NCBI RefSeq assembly: GCF_900106745.1
Contig: NZ_FNNV01000003.1
Coordinates: 124,001 to 188,000 of the forward strand
Reading direction: 5' to 3'
DNA: 64,000 nt
Source: Paenibacillus sp. CF384
GTDB lineage: Bacteria > Bacillota > Bacilli > Paenibacillales > Paenibacillaceae
A model generated the notes under the pieces. The model made no database searches and had not been told where the DNA came from. It saw only the letters and a program-made list of their open reading frames with translations. How positions within the stretch are numbered: position 1 is the first letter of the stretch; each line of letters opens with the position of its first letter. This document shows, piece by piece, positions 35,520 to 44,771 of this stretch. Position numbers and translations under genes: made by a program.

Positions 35520-35560
35520 CTGTCTCCAAAGCGCGCATGGCGACTTTGGAGACAGTCTCT
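35520..35560 (+). terminator. Palindrome after the amidase gene, probable terminator
   Basis: CTGTCTCCAAAG pairs perfectly with CTTTGGAGACAG around a 13-base loop; the following tract is TCTCTCTTTG. A related palindrome ends the gene at 58631. The 35561-35697 stretch holds only another T-less hairpin (GTAGCAT/ATGCTAC at 35645-35665). Confidence 0.6.
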
Positions 35561-35697
35561 CTTTGCGTTGAAGTAGATGATTGGGGGATGGAAAGCGGTC
35601 GAATACGATGAGAGGTACGGGGTACCGCTCAAGAGTGGGAGAATGTAGCATGCCCAGGATGCTACGTCTGCTTGTGCAATGTAAATCTTCATAATGC

Positions 35698-35732
35698 CAA
35701 AAAAGAGCTAAGCGCACTTAAGCCGCTTAGCT
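35698..35732 (-). terminator. Terminator of ribokinase gene
   Basis: Read on the minus strand, AGCTAAGCG pairs with CGCTTAGCT around a 9-base loop and is followed by CTTTTTTGG. Confidence 0.85.
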
Positions 35733-35750
35733 CCTTTCTCATCATGCAAT

Positions 35751-36659
35751 CTAACTCAAGTTCTGCAGTGTCGGCATACCGTCCTGCGCGCCGAATACGG
35801 TTACGGAGTAGGAGGCTGCTTTGACAGCGAGCGGTAGCGTTTGGTCAAGCGGCCAGCCGCTTGCGATGCCGAAGCAGAGCGCTGCATTAAACGAATCTCC
35901 GGCACCGGTCGTGTCCACGACTTTCACGATCGGGGCAGCCACGGTGACGATGCCATCAGCATTGGCGCACGAAATGCCATGTTTACCGCGTGTAACAATC
36001 AACGTTTGGTGCGGATAGCGTTTCTGCCAATCGGTCATTCGTTCGAACAGCTGCTCCTCCGAAGTGATCGACACCCCGCAATACAACTCAAACTCAGTCT
36101 CGTTCGGCGTAAAATAATCCGCCATCGCAATTTGCTCTTCCGTAAGCGGAAGGGCAGGGGCCGGGTTCAGAACCGTGGGCACGCCGGCTTCGCGTGCAAT
36201 CCGCAGCGCCGTCTCTACAGCGGGCATCGGGATTTCCAACTGAACGATGAGCATATCCGATTGTTGGATCAATTCGGCATGCGCCGTGATGCTTTCAGCA
36301 CTATTTTGCCCGTTTGCGCCAGGCACGATGACGATGCAATTATCCTCTGACGTATGCATGATGGTCGCCGTGCCAGTCGAAGCACCTTCAAGCACTGAGA
36401 TGGCTTCCGTATGCACACCGAAATTCCGCATCCGTTCCATAATTTCCGATCCGAAGGCATCCCCGCCAACGGCACCGATCATCTTAACCTCTGCGCCGAG
36501 CCGTGCACAGCCGACGGCTTGGTTAGCGCCTTTTCCACCGGAAATGTAGTGGATTTCATCGCCTTGCACGGTTTCGCCAACCTTCGGCATCCGCTGCATT
36601 TTGAGAACGAGGTCCATATTCAAGCTTCCTGCTACCGATATCTTGGGCTGCTTTGCCAC
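35751..36659 (-). CDS. rbsK: Ribokinase
   Basis: Start GTG at 36659 (VAKQPKISVAGSLNMDLV) has AGGAAAGG about 9 bases upstream; ATG at 36668 is closer to that site and is the alternative. The 302-residue PfkB-family protein has the N-terminal GSLNMDLV and GGKGANQAVGCARLG motifs (sugar-binding diglycine region), and the C-terminal DTTGAGDSFNAAL with the catalytic Asp and anion hole. It phosphorylates ribose to ribose-5-phosphate. It stands alone, without rbs transport genes, so ribose may come from nucleoside breakdown. A sigma-A promoter and a cre-like site lie upstream. Confidence 0.92.
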   Translation of the reverse strand: MAKQPKISVAGSLNMDLVLKMQRMPKVGETVQGDEIHYISGGKGANQAVGCARLGAEVKMIGAVGGDAFGSEIMERMRNFGVHTEAISVLEGASTGTATIMHTSEDNCIVIVPGANGQNSAESITAHAELIQQSDMLIVQLEIPMPAVETALRIAREAGVPTVLNPAPALPLTEEQIAMADYFTPNETEFELYCGVSITSEEQLFERMTDWQKRYPHQTLIVTRGKHGISCANADGIVTVAAPIVKVVDTTGAGDSFNAALCFGIASGWPLDQTLPLAVKAASYSVTVFGAQDGMPTLQNLS

Positions 36660-36686
36660 AATGGTCATCCTTTCCTGCGAAGCTGA

Positions 36687-36700
36687 TGTAAGCGTTTCTA
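36687..36700 (-). promoter_or_regulatory. cre-like site before ribokinase gene
   Basis: On the minus strand TAGAAACGCTTACA matches the CcpA consensus TGWAARCGYTWWCW at 12 of 14 positions. It sits 10-25 bp after the -10 box, where CcpA would block transcription. Confidence 0.4.
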
Positions 36701-36710
36701 TCATTTCCTG

Positions 36711-36740
36711 AATATAGCATGTGCTAAATTGAAGCGTCAA
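36711..36740 (-). promoter_or_regulatory. Sigma-A promoter of rbsK
   Basis: On the minus strand TTGACG (36740-36735) and TATATT (36716-36711) are 18 bases apart, about 50 bp before the start codon. Confidence 0.65.
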
Positions 36741-36763
36741 TGCGTCGTAGTGATATTCAAACA

Positions 36764-36796
36764 ATAAAAAAAACCTTGAGCGCAAGGCTCAAGGTT
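36764..36796 (-). terminator. Terminator of the tRNA-Thr/tRNA-Pro unit
   Basis: On the minus strand AACCTTGAGC pairs with GCTCAAGGTT around a 5-base loop, followed by TTTTTTT. It lies 40 bp after tRNA-Pro. Confidence 0.92.
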
Positions 36797-36835
36797 CTCT
36801 TCTATGACTCTATTCTATGATACATTATGTATATA

Positions 36836-36912
36836 TGGTCGGGACGACACGATTTGAACATGCGACCCCCTGGTCCCAAACCAGGTGCTCTACCAAGCTG
36901 AGCTACGTCCCG
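36836..36912 (-). tRNA. tRNA-Pro (anticodon TGG)
   Basis: On the minus strand acceptor CGGGACG pairs with CGTCCCG, the D arm is TAGCTCAGCTTGGTAGAGC, anticodon stem CCTGG/CCAGG encloses TTTGGGA (anticodon TGG), the T arm has GTTCAAATC, and CCA is encoded. It is co-transcribed with the tRNA-Thr 7 bp upstream. Confidence 0.97.
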
Positions 36913-36919
36913 AGGCAAG

Positions 36920-36997
<78 letters not shown>

Positions 36998-37061
36998 GCG
37001 TTTTTACCGAAACACAAGACGTATCTTACCACAGAAAAAATAATTTATGCAAGTCCCTTTT

Positions 37062-37520
37062 TTAAAAATTATTGTTCGTCCAATGAATTCGATTCTGCTC
37101 ATCGATCGTGAAGCCGAACTTGGTGTAGAAGTGTCTGAGCCTCTCCAGATGCTCCTTATGTTCGGCGGCCTGCATACGTCCCTCGATATGACGAATATTC
37201 GCCTCCACAGCCCGCGTTAATAACTGTTCCATCATTAATGAACCGTAGCCTTGATTGATTTTCTCCCCCAGAATGCGAATGTATTGGAGATTCCAAGCGC
37301 ACCGACCTTCAATCGAAGTGATGTACATATTGAGGTCATTTTGATGACGTTTGGTCGCAATACCTGATGCAAACACAATTCTCGCATGGATATCAAAGCC
37401 CTTATTCGGGGAGTACAGAATAGCGGTATCGCCTTGCCGCGTTTGCACAATCCGGTGTACGTAACAATTGTCGTTTGAAATGAGCTCCATCTGCCTATGA
37501 ATGCAGTTTTCGATCATCAT
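37062..37520 (-). CDS. GNAT-like acetyltransferase
   Basis: The 152-residue product starts at the first of two ATGs behind GGGAGGTCACTG. It shows the GNAT acetyl-CoA loop INQGYGSLMMEQLLTRAVE (about 88-106) and the closing helix/strand LERLRHFYTKFGFTID. The N-terminal half has no recognised motif. Substrate unknown. It is divergent from the pyrimidine-degradation operon; the 147-bp gap may hold shared control sites, though none was identified. Confidence 0.85.
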   Translation of the reverse strand: MMIENCIHRQMELISNDNCYVHRIVQTRQGDTAILYSPNKGFDIHARIVFASGIATKRHQNDLNMYITSIEGRCAWNLQYIRILGEKINQGYGSLMMEQLLTRAVEANIRHIEGRMQAAEHKEHLERLRHFYTKFGFTIDEQNRIHWTNNNF

Positions 37521-37667
37521 CAGTGACCTCCCGGTTTGGATGAGCCTACCTGTATGTACATATTATTGTCTACCCGAATAAGAAATGACAACCTATTGCC
37601 ATATCGACGAAAGAGGCCGAATAAACTGAACTAAGAAGTAAAGTGACATGGCGAAGGGGTGGCCCAA

Positions 37668-39044
37668 ATGAGCGGCGAACAATCGGTCTCCGGCGCGGAG
37701 GAGCTGCTTGCGAAGGATCGGAAGTATGTATGGCATCATATTTCGCCTCATAATGACAATCCGCTGATTTTTGTTTCCGGGGATGGCTGCTGGATCACAG
37801 ATGCGGAGGGCAAAAGGTATTTCGACGGCATGTCGGGACTCTGGTGCGTGAATGTCGGTCATGGCAGAGAGTCGATTGCGCGGGCTGCATATGAGCAGAT
37901 GAAGACGATTGCGTACTCGCCTATGATGCAATCGCATGTTCCGGCAATTGAGCTGGCGGAGAAGATCAACGAATGGCTGGGCAGCGATTATCGTATTTTC
38001 TATTCCAATTCCGGCTCGGACGCGAACGAAGTAGCTTTCAAGATTGCTAGGCAGCATTTTCATCAAAATGGGGAGCCGACCCGCCATAAGTTTATTGCCA
38101 GGCATCGTGCCTATCACGGAAGCTCCTTCGGTGCTCTAAGCGCAACCGGCCAAGCGCAGCGCAAGCTGAAGTATGAGCCGCTTGGTGCAGGCTTCGAGCA
38201 TGTGCCGCCGCCGTATTGCTATCGCTGCCCGTATGGACAAACCTACGGCAGCTGCAAGCTGGAGTGTGCCGATGCGATTGAGGATGCGATTAATTGGGAA
38301 GGCGCGGATTCCGTCGCAGGCGTCATCATGGAGCCGGTCATTACCGGTGGCGGCATGATCGTGCCGCCGCCTGAATATTTGCCGAAGGTGCGCGAGATTT
38401 GTGATAAGTATGGCGTACTGCTCATCATGGATGAGGTCATCTGTGGATTCGGCCGATCGGGTGAGCGATTCGGTCATCACAACTACGGCGTAGTGCCGGA
38501 CATCGTAACGATGGCGAAAGGGCTGACCAGCGGTTATTCACCACTCTCGGCGACGGCTGTGCGTGCGAGCTTGTATGACAGTTTCAAAGTGAAAGAGGCC
38601 AACAGCCACTTCCGGCATGTGAATACATTTGGCGGCAATCAAGTATCGTGCGCGGTCGCGCTGGCCAACTTGACGATTCTGGAAGAGGAACGGTTGGTGG
38701 AAAGGTCGGCTTATCTGGGGCAAGAGCTTGGTCAGCGCCTTCAAGTCCTTCGCACGAATCCATATGTCGGCGACATTCGCTTGTTCGGCTCGGCATTCGG
38801 CATTGAGCTTGTGGAAGATCAAGCGTCGAAGCACCCGGCTGCGGCAGACAAGGTGCTTGCCGTCATTGGAGAGTGCAGGTGCCGCGGCTTACTCGTCGGG
38901 AAGAACGGCGACACGGTTCCGGGCTTCAACAACATCATTACCCTATGTCCGCCGCTGATTACATCGGATGAAGAACTTGCCTTTATAGCGGAAACCATAA
39001 TCGCGGCAATCGAGGCTCTAGCAACTACTCAACCAGCCGGTTGA
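37668..39044 (+). CDS. Class III aminotransferase, probable beta-alanine (omega-amino acid):pyruvate aminotransferase
   Basis: ATG at 37668 lies 8 bases after GAAGGGG; the GTG at 37659 overlaps that site. The 458-residue PLP enzyme shows class III motifs: FYSNSGSDANEVAFKIARQ, FIARHRAYHGSSFG, LLIMDEVICGFGRSGERFG with the PLP-ring Asp, and the Schiff-base Lys in MAKGLTSGYSPLSA. As first gene of a pyrimidine reductive catabolism operon it most likely converts beta-alanine to malonate semialdehyde. A CxxC-containing segment (YCYRCPYGQTYGSCKLEC, about 184-203) looks like a small Cys-rich insert, as in some family members. Confidence 0.9.
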   Translation: MSGEQSVSGAEELLAKDRKYVWHHISPHNDNPLIFVSGDGCWITDAEGKRYFDGMSGLWCVNVGHGRESIARAAYEQMKTIAYSPMMQSHVPAIELAEKINEWLGSDYRIFYSNSGSDANEVAFKIARQHFHQNGEPTRHKFIARHRAYHGSSFGALSATGQAQRKLKYEPLGAGFEHVPPPYCYRCPYGQTYGSCKLECADAIEDAINWEGADSVAGVIMEPVITGGGMIVPPPEYLPKVREICDKYGVLLIMDEVICGFGRSGERFGHHNYGVVPDIVTMAKGLTSGYSPLSATAVRASLYDSFKVKEANSHFRHVNTFGGNQVSCAVALANLTILEEERLVERSAYLGQELGQRLQVLRTNPYVGDIRLFGSAFGIELVEDQASKHPAAADKVLAVIGECRCRGLLVGKNGDTVPGFNNIITLCPPLITSDEELAFIAETIIAAIEALATTQPAG

Positions 39045-39066
39045 ACGAGAAAGGAGTCGAAGGGGC

Positions 39067-40344
39067 ATGACAGCATCCGGGAGCTTGGCGATCAACAGAG
39101 AGCGACTGCATCGCAGAATCGACGAATTGGCCCAAATCGGCAAGCTTGGCGACACCGGCGTATGCCGGCTCGCGCTGTCGGAAGAGGATTTGCAAGGTGT
39201 ACGGCTTGTTAAACGTTGGATGGAAGAAGCGGGATTGCAGGCACGAATCGATGCATTCGGCAATTTATTCGGGCGGCTCGAGGGCCGCGATCCCGGTAAG
39301 CCGCTGCTGATGGCCGGATCGCATATTGACTCGCAGCCCTATGGCGGACGATTCGATGGCGTCATCGGTGTACTCGGCGCGCTTGAAGCTGTGCAGACCC
39401 TGACAGAGCAAGGCGTTATACCGGAGATGCCCATTGAAATTGCTGCCTTCTGCGATGAGGAGGGCTGTCGGTTCAATAAGGGTTTGTTCGGTGTACGGGG
39501 CATCACCGGAAAGCTGGAGGACGGGGAGCTTGAGCGGACGGATGCTGCCGGTGTGACAAGACGCGAAGCGCTTGTGCAATTCGGCGGCGACCCGAATGGA
39601 TTCGAAGCGGCTCGCTATCGCGAAGGGGCTGTAGGGGCATTTCTGGAGCTGCATATCGAGCAGGGGCCGGTGCTGGAAGCAATGGGGCATCCGATCGGCA
39701 TAGTGAGCGGGATATCGGGTCCACTCTGGCTGACGGTCGAGATGACGGGTTTTGCGGGACATGCCGGATCCGTGCCGATGCCGATGCGCAGAGACGCTTT
39801 GGTCGGGGCTGCCAGTGTCATTACGGCGCTGAATGCGCTGGCGCGCTCAGAGCCCGGAGCGCCGACAGTCGGAACGGTTGGCGCTCTGACGGTATTCCCG
39901 AACTCCCGCAACATCATTCCGGAGAAAGTGACGTTCACGATTGATCTCCGGGATATCGACATGGAGCGGCGGAGAGCGCGCGAGTCGCAGCTGTGGCGGA
40001 TTCTGGAGGAGACGGCGAGCGAGCATGGTTTGACCTATACGGTACGCGAAGATACGAACAGCGAGGCCAGATATTGCGCGGAGCGAATCAAGCAAGTGAT
40101 GCATGCAGAAGCGGCTCAGCTGCTTGCCTACACGCCGCCTGAGCTGATGAGCGGGCCGTTTCATGATTCGCTGGCCATGTCGCATGTGTGCGATTATGGG
40201 ATGATTTTTGTCCGGTGCAAGGATGGAATCAGTCATAATCCCTTGGAATATTCCACGCCGGAAGATATCGAGCTTGGTGTAGAGCTGCTGTATCGCACGA
40301 TTGTGCGCATGTCTTCCGTCGATGGGGAAGAGAGAGGGGGATAA
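39067..40344 (+). CDS. M20 amidohydrolase, probable N-carbamoyl-beta-alanine amidase (beta-ureidopropionase)
   Basis: The 425-residue product is a Zn-dependent hydantoinase/carbamoylase-family amidase: His87 in AGSHIDSQPYGGRFDG, bridging Asp98, catalytic Glu131/Glu132 in CDEEGCRF, ELHIEQGPVLE near 195-205, and the C-terminal SHNPLEYSTPEDIELG. It cleaves N-carbamoyl-beta-alanine to beta-alanine, CO2 and ammonia; allantoate amidase is the main alternative, but dihydropyrimidinase and PreA/PreT in the operon argue for the pyrimidine pathway. It lies 22 bp after the aminotransferase gene. Confidence 0.9.
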   Translation: MTASGSLAINRERLHRRIDELAQIGKLGDTGVCRLALSEEDLQGVRLVKRWMEEAGLQARIDAFGNLFGRLEGRDPGKPLLMAGSHIDSQPYGGRFDGVIGVLGALEAVQTLTEQGVIPEMPIEIAAFCDEEGCRFNKGLFGVRGITGKLEDGELERTDAAGVTRREALVQFGGDPNGFEAARYREGAVGAFLELHIEQGPVLEAMGHPIGIVSGISGPLWLTVEMTGFAGHAGSVPMPMRRDALVGAASVITALNALARSEPGAPTVGTVGALTVFPNSRNIIPEKVTFTIDLRDIDMERRRARESQLWRILEETASEHGLTYTVREDTNSEARYCAERIKQVMHAEAAQLLAYTPPELMSGPFHDSLAMSHVCDYGMIFVRCKDGISHNPLEYSTPEDIELGVELLYRTIVRMSSVDGEERGG

Positions 40345-40347
40345 GCC

Positions 40348-41691
40348 TTGTTTATTTCTGCTGAAACGTTAAAGCGAAATTTTGCCGAAGTCAAGGCGGG
40401 GATGAGGCCGAAGGAAGCCGTCGAAGAATCGAACCGCTGTCTCTATTGCTACGACGCCCCTTGCATACAGGCTTGTCCGACAGGCATCAACATTCCCTCT
40501 TTCATTAAAAAAATCGCAACCGGCAACCTGACCGGCTCGGCCCGCACCATCATGGACGCGAATCCCGTTGGCGCCAGCTGCTCGCGCGTTTGCCCGACAG
40601 AAGAGCTTTGCGAAGGCGCATGCGTGCTGAATCATTCCTCCAAGCCGATCCGGATCGGCGACTTGCAGCGTTATGCAACCGATTGGGCGATCAAGAACGA
40701 GCAGCAGTTATTCACAGCCGGCGCACGCAACGGGCGTTCCGTTGCAGTCGTAGGTGGCGGGCCGGCAGGATTATCGGCTGCGCGGGAGCTGGCTCGTTTC
40801 GGATTTGCGGTGACGGTATTTGAAGCAAAGGAGCAGGCAGGCGGATTAAACACGTATGGAATCGTGTCCTTCCGGCTGCCGCAGCCGATTGCTCTGTGGG
40901 AGGTCGAGCAAGTGCGCCGGTTAGGCGTCGATATCCGGACAAATACGGCAGTCGGTCGAGACATCTCTGCTGAGGAATTGCTTGCCGGCTATGATGCGGT
41001 GTTACTGTCTGCGGGCATGTCGAAGGTGCCGATGCTGGGCATTCCCGGCGAAGAGCTTGCAGGCGTATATGATGCGATCGAGTTGGTTGAGTTAACCAAA
41101 GTGTCGCTCACGGCAGAGCTTAGCGGCCGCAATGTCGTCGTCATCGGCGCAGGCAATACGGCAATTGATGCGGCAACTTGCTCCGTGCGAATGGGTGCAT
41201 CTCGCGTGGAGATCTGTTATCGCCGCTCACAGCAGGAGATGACGGCGTACGAGTTTGAGTATGAGTTTGCTAAGAGCGACGGTGTTGCCTTTCGCTGGCT
41301 GACTGCGCCGCTTCGGATTATTGGCGATGAGCAGGGTCGTGTGAAGGGGATCGAATGTATCCGTATGAAGCTTGAAGCGTCTGAGGAAGGCGGCAGAGCT
41401 CGGCCAGTAGCGATACCGGGCAGTGAGTTCACCATTGAAGCAGATGCGGTAGTCAAAGCGATCGGACAGTCCAGGCATGTTTCGTTGGTCGATCAGTTTG
41501 GCCTCGCGCATAGACGTGGGATCGTGACAGTTGATCCTGCGACCTATTTAACCTCTAACCCTCGTATTTACGCGGCTGGCGATATTATTTTCGGCGATGG
41601 GCAAGGCGAAGCGATGGTCGTATCGGCCGCGCAGCAAGGGAAGCTTGCTGCTTATGCGATCTACCGTCAGCTCGTGGCGGACCAGGTGTAA
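40348..41691 (+). CDS. preT: NAD(P)-dependent dihydropyrimidine dehydrogenase subunit PreT
   Basis: The 447-residue product starts at TTG 40348 behind GAGAGGGGG. Eight N-terminal cysteines (31, 34, 39, 43, 78, 82, 88, 92) bind Fe-S clusters as in glutamate synthase small subunit and mammalian DPD. The FAD Rossmann motif VAVVGGGPAGLSAAREL begins at 132, a second dinucleotide site NVVVIGAGNTAIDAA lies near 260, and AAGDIIFGDGQGEAMVVSAA closes the FAD site. It takes electrons from NAD(P)H and passes them to PreA to reduce uracil or thymine. Confidence 0.93.
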   Translation: MFISAETLKRNFAEVKAGMRPKEAVEESNRCLYCYDAPCIQACPTGINIPSFIKKIATGNLTGSARTIMDANPVGASCSRVCPTEELCEGACVLNHSSKPIRIGDLQRYATDWAIKNEQQLFTAGARNGRSVAVVGGGPAGLSAARELARFGFAVTVFEAKEQAGGLNTYGIVSFRLPQPIALWEVEQVRRLGVDIRTNTAVGRDISAEELLAGYDAVLLSAGMSKVPMLGIPGEELAGVYDAIELVELTKVSLTAELSGRNVVVIGAGNTAIDAATCSVRMGASRVEICYRRSQQEMTAYEFEYEFAKSDGVAFRWLTAPLRIIGDEQGRVKGIECIRMKLEASEEGGRARPVAIPGSEFTIEADAVVKAIGQSRHVSLVDQFGLAHRRGIVTVDPATYLTSNPRIYAAGDIIFGDGQGEAMVVSAAQQGKLAAYAIYRQLVADQV

Positions 41692-41717
41692 ATTCCAAAG
41701 AGAGGCAGGGCGATCGA

Positions 41718-42995
41718 ATGGCTGATTTACGCATTAATTTGGCAGGCATCGAATCACCGAACCCGTTCTGGCTTGCTTCCGCTCCGCCTACGAATACCGG
41801 TTATCAGGTGCAGCGTGCTTTTGAAGCTGGCTGGGGAGGAGCGGTATGGAAGACGCTCGGCGATCCCATTATCAACACATCGTCTCGGTTCGCCGCCGTT
41901 CATTTTAACGGTCAACGAGTGGCAGGCTTTAACAATATCGAGCTGATTACGGATCGTCCGCTGGAAGTGAATCTGAAGGAAATCGCAGAGACGAAGAAGC
42001 TGTTCCCCGATCGCGCGCTAGTCGTGTCACTTATGGTGGAGCCGAAGCGGGATAAATGGCATGAAATCGTGAAGAAGGTGGAAGCCGTCGGCGTCGACGG
42101 GCTGGAGCTGAATTTCGGCTGCCCGCATGGCATGGCCGAACGGGGGATGGGCTCTGCGTCAGGACAGCAGCCTGACTTAGTTGAGAAGCAAACCTACTGG
42201 GCGAAGGAAGCGGCACGCACGCCGGTCATCGTGAAGTTGACGCCGAACATTACGGATATTACGGCAACGGCTCTTGCTGCCGTTAGAGGCTGTGCGGATG
42301 CGATTTCGCTTATCAACACGATTAATTCGCTTGCGGGCGTCGATCTTGACACATGGAATACGATTCCGCATGTCGGCGGAAAAGGTTCGCATGGCGGATA
42401 TTGCGGTCCTGCGGTGAAGCCGATCGCGCTGAATATGGTAGCGGAATGCGCAAGGCATCCGCGTATTGATGTGCCGATCTCCGGCATCGGGGGCATCTCG
42501 GATTGGCGGGATGCGGTCGAGTTTATGCTGATGGGCGCAACAGGCGTGCAGATCTGTACGGCCGCGATGCACCACGGTTTTCGAATCGTGGATGATATGA
42601 TTGACGGCTTGAATAATTACCTCGACAGTAAAGGCATTGCGAGTGTCAGCGAGCTGACCGGTCGTTCTGTGGAGCGCTACACCGAGTGGGGTAACCTGGA
42701 TTTGAACTATGCCGTAACGGCGCAAATCGATACTGAAACATGCATTTCGTGCAACAAATGTTATATCGCCTGCGAGGATACGTCTCATCAATGCATCGAC
42801 CGATTAACGGATGACGCGGGACGGAGTTACTTGAAGGTGCGGGAAGAAGACTGCGTCGGCTGCAATTTATGCGCGATCGTCTGTCCTGTCGAAGGTGCAA
42901 TTGAAATGATCGAGCAGCCTGCAACCGGCATCTCCATGTCGTGGAATGAGCGTCAGGCGGCGATTGCGATGCTTAAGCAGCGAAAGGAGGCATGA
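41718..42995 (+). CDS. preA: Dihydropyrimidine dehydrogenase subunit PreA
   Basis: The 425-residue product combines a dihydroorotate-dehydrogenase-like FMN barrel (residues 1-320; IESPNPFWLASAPPTN, LNFGCPHGMAERGMG, ISLINTINSL, PISGIGGISDW) with two [4Fe-4S] ferredoxin motifs near the C-terminus (CISCNKCYIAC and CVGCNLCAIVCP). It reduces uracil or thymine to the 5,6-dihydro base with PreT. The next start overlaps or nearly touches its stop, consistent with one operon. Confidence 0.95.
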   Translation: MADLRINLAGIESPNPFWLASAPPTNTGYQVQRAFEAGWGGAVWKTLGDPIINTSSRFAAVHFNGQRVAGFNNIELITDRPLEVNLKEIAETKKLFPDRALVVSLMVEPKRDKWHEIVKKVEAVGVDGLELNFGCPHGMAERGMGSASGQQPDLVEKQTYWAKEAARTPVIVKLTPNITDITATALAAVRGCADAISLINTINSLAGVDLDTWNTIPHVGGKGSHGGYCGPAVKPIALNMVAECARHPRIDVPISGIGGISDWRDAVEFMLMGATGVQICTAAMHHGFRIVDDMIDGLNNYLDSKGIASVSELTGRSVERYTEWGNLDLNYAVTAQIDTETCISCNKCYIACEDTSHQCIDRLTDDAGRSYLKVREEDCVGCNLCAIVCPVEGAIEMIEQPATGISMSWNERQAAIAMLKQRKEA

Positions 42996-43000
42996 GCAGT

Positions 43001-44410
43001 ATGGCCAAAATTATCACGAACGGGACCCTAGTAACCGCAGCAGATATCAGCCGCGCAGATCTACTAATCGAGAACGGGCTCATAACGGCAATCGGCAGCG
43101 ACTTGCTTCGGTTAGCGCCTCAAGCAGAGGTCATTGACGCTGCGGGCTGCTATCTGTTTCCCGGCGGAGTCGATCCCCATACGCATCTGGATATGCCTTT
43201 CGGCGGTACGATTACGGCTGATGATTTCGAGACAGGCACAAGAGCAGCGGCATATGGCGGCACGACGACGATCATCGATTTCTGCCTGACAGACAAAGGA
43301 AAGCCGCTCAGCAGCGCAATCCGTACATGGCATGAGAAAGCGAAAGCGAAGGCCGTCATAGATTACGGCTTTCATCTCATGATCAGTGAAATAACGGATG
43401 AGGTGCTGGAAGAATTGCCTTCCATCATCAACAATGAAGGGATCACCTCGTTCAAAGTGTTTATGGCGTATAAAAACGTCCTTCAAGCCGATGACGGCAT
43501 TCTGTACCGTACATTGCTCAGCGCCAAGGAGCATGGCGCCTTGGTTATGGTGCATGCGGAGAATGGCGATGTCATCGACTATTTGATCCGGCAGGCATTA
43601 GCCCAAGGCCATACAGAGCCGATCTACCATGCATTGACGCGTCCTTCCGTGCTGGAAGGGGAGGCGACGGGCCGAGCTGTCCGGTTGACCGGATTAGCGG
43701 ATTCGCAGCTGTACGTCGTGCATGTCACATGTGAGGAAGCGGTTCGACAAATCGCGGAAGGACGGCTAGAGGGACTGCGAGTGTGGGGAGAGACATGTCC
43801 GCAATATTTGCTTCTCGATATCTCGTACTTGGAGAAACCGGATTTTGAAGGGGCGAAATACGTCTGGTCGCCTCCGCTCCGCGCGAAGGAACATCAAGCG
43901 GCATTATGGAATGCACTCAAGAACGGGCAGCTGCAGACGGTCGGTTCCGATCAATGTTCCTTTAATTTCAACGGACAGAAGGAGCTTGGCTTAGGCGATT
44001 TCAGCAAAATACCAAACGGCGGACCGATCATCGAGGACCGTTTCAGCCTGCTCTATTCCGAGGGAGTCGAGAAAGGCAGACTCAGTCTCAATCAGTTTGT
44101 TGACATTATTGCGACCAGGGCGGCGAAGTTATTCGGCATCTTCCCTCAGAAAGGGACGATTGCCGTCGGCAGCGATGCGGACATCGTCATCTTCGATCCA
44201 GCTGTGAAGCGGGTTATTTCTGTCGAAACGCATCATATGAACGTCGATTACAATCCATTCGAGGGGGTAGCTGTAACAGGCGTACCTATTTCCGTTCTTA
44301 GTCGCGGGGAGTTTATTATCCGCAATCAGCAGTTTGTCGGCAGTCCGGGAAGCGGTCGATATCTGCGGCGCAATAAGTTCGGAAGTGAGCGCGCGAGCGA
44401 GAAAGGGTGA
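43001..44410 (+). CDS. hydA: Dihydropyrimidinase (D-hydantoinase)
   Basis: ATG at 43001 lies 10 bases after AAAGGAGG; the ATG at 42992 is only 1 base from it. The 469-residue amidohydrolase has both metal sites: His60 and His62 in DPHTHLDMPFGG, the carbamylated Lys152 and Tyr157 in SFKVFMAYK, His185 in VMVHAENGD, a His in YVVHVTCEEA and the Asp in VGSDQCSFNF. It opens dihydrouracil to N-carbamoyl-beta-alanine. Confidence 0.94.
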   Translation: MAKIITNGTLVTAADISRADLLIENGLITAIGSDLLRLAPQAEVIDAAGCYLFPGGVDPHTHLDMPFGGTITADDFETGTRAAAYGGTTTIIDFCLTDKGKPLSSAIRTWHEKAKAKAVIDYGFHLMISEITDEVLEELPSIINNEGITSFKVFMAYKNVLQADDGILYRTLLSAKEHGALVMVHAENGDVIDYLIRQALAQGHTEPIYHALTRPSVLEGEATGRAVRLTGLADSQLYVVHVTCEEAVRQIAEGRLEGLRVWGETCPQYLLLDISYLEKPDFEGAKYVWSPPLRAKEHQAALWNALKNGQLQTVGSDQCSFNFNGQKELGLGDFSKIPNGGPIIEDRFSLLYSEGVEKGRLSLNQFVDIIATRAAKLFGIFPQKGTIAVGSDADIVIFDPAVKRVISVETHHMNVDYNPFEGVAVTGVPISVLSRGEFIIRNQQFVGSPGSGRYLRRNKFGSERASEKG

Positions 44411-44419
44411 GTCGGCGAT

Positions 44420-44641
44420 ATGTCGGAGCACAGCGAATTTCTGGCCGAGAAGGCGGCAATTGACGGGTATTTGGAGCAGGGGTATCGGATTGCAGGCGTC
44501 ACCGAGGATTTAAGCGGCGACAAATTGTTGCTTGCGCCGCCTCGTGAGGCAGGGAATGCCAAGCTTACAACGCTCCACTTGCGAAATGCCAATGCGCGGA
44601 AGTATTGGACCACGCTTTTATTGACCAATGGATTAGAATAA
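44420..44641 (+). CDS. Small hypothetical protein at the end of the pyrimidine operon
   Basis: A 73-residue frame starts 9 bp after the dihydropyrimidinase stop, with GAAAGGGTGAG as a possible ribosome site. It is acidic at the N-terminus (SEHSEFLAEKAAIDGYLEQGYRI) and has no membrane segment or cysteine. I recognise no family. The tight spacing and orientation support translation; a palindrome follows 12 bp after its stop. Confidence 0.55.
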   Translation: MSEHSEFLAEKAAIDGYLEQGYRIAGVTEDLSGDKLLLAPPREAGNAKLTTLHLRNANARKYWTTLLLTNGLE

Positions 44642-44653
44642 CTAGCGCAGCGT

Positions 44654-44670
44654 CTCGGATTATTCCGAGG
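44654..44670. repeat. Palindrome, first copy
   Basis: CTCGGA-TTAT-TCCGAGG has a 6-bp stem and no T-tract. The same core sequence recurs 423 bp downstream as part of a functional-looking terminator. Confidence 0.75.
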
Positions 44671-44771
44671 CCGGCCGTTGAACAAGTCCAACTTATGATA
44701 GGTACAGACTCTTATTTTACTCACCAGAGCCAGTAGTTTATATAAAAGTGTTAATCGGCATACTTCATGAG

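Noticed and set aside
35486..35717. Two overlapping minus-strand frames of about 70 codons
   Set aside because: They span the palindromes between the amidase and ribokinase genes, lack ribosome sites and show no family resemblance.
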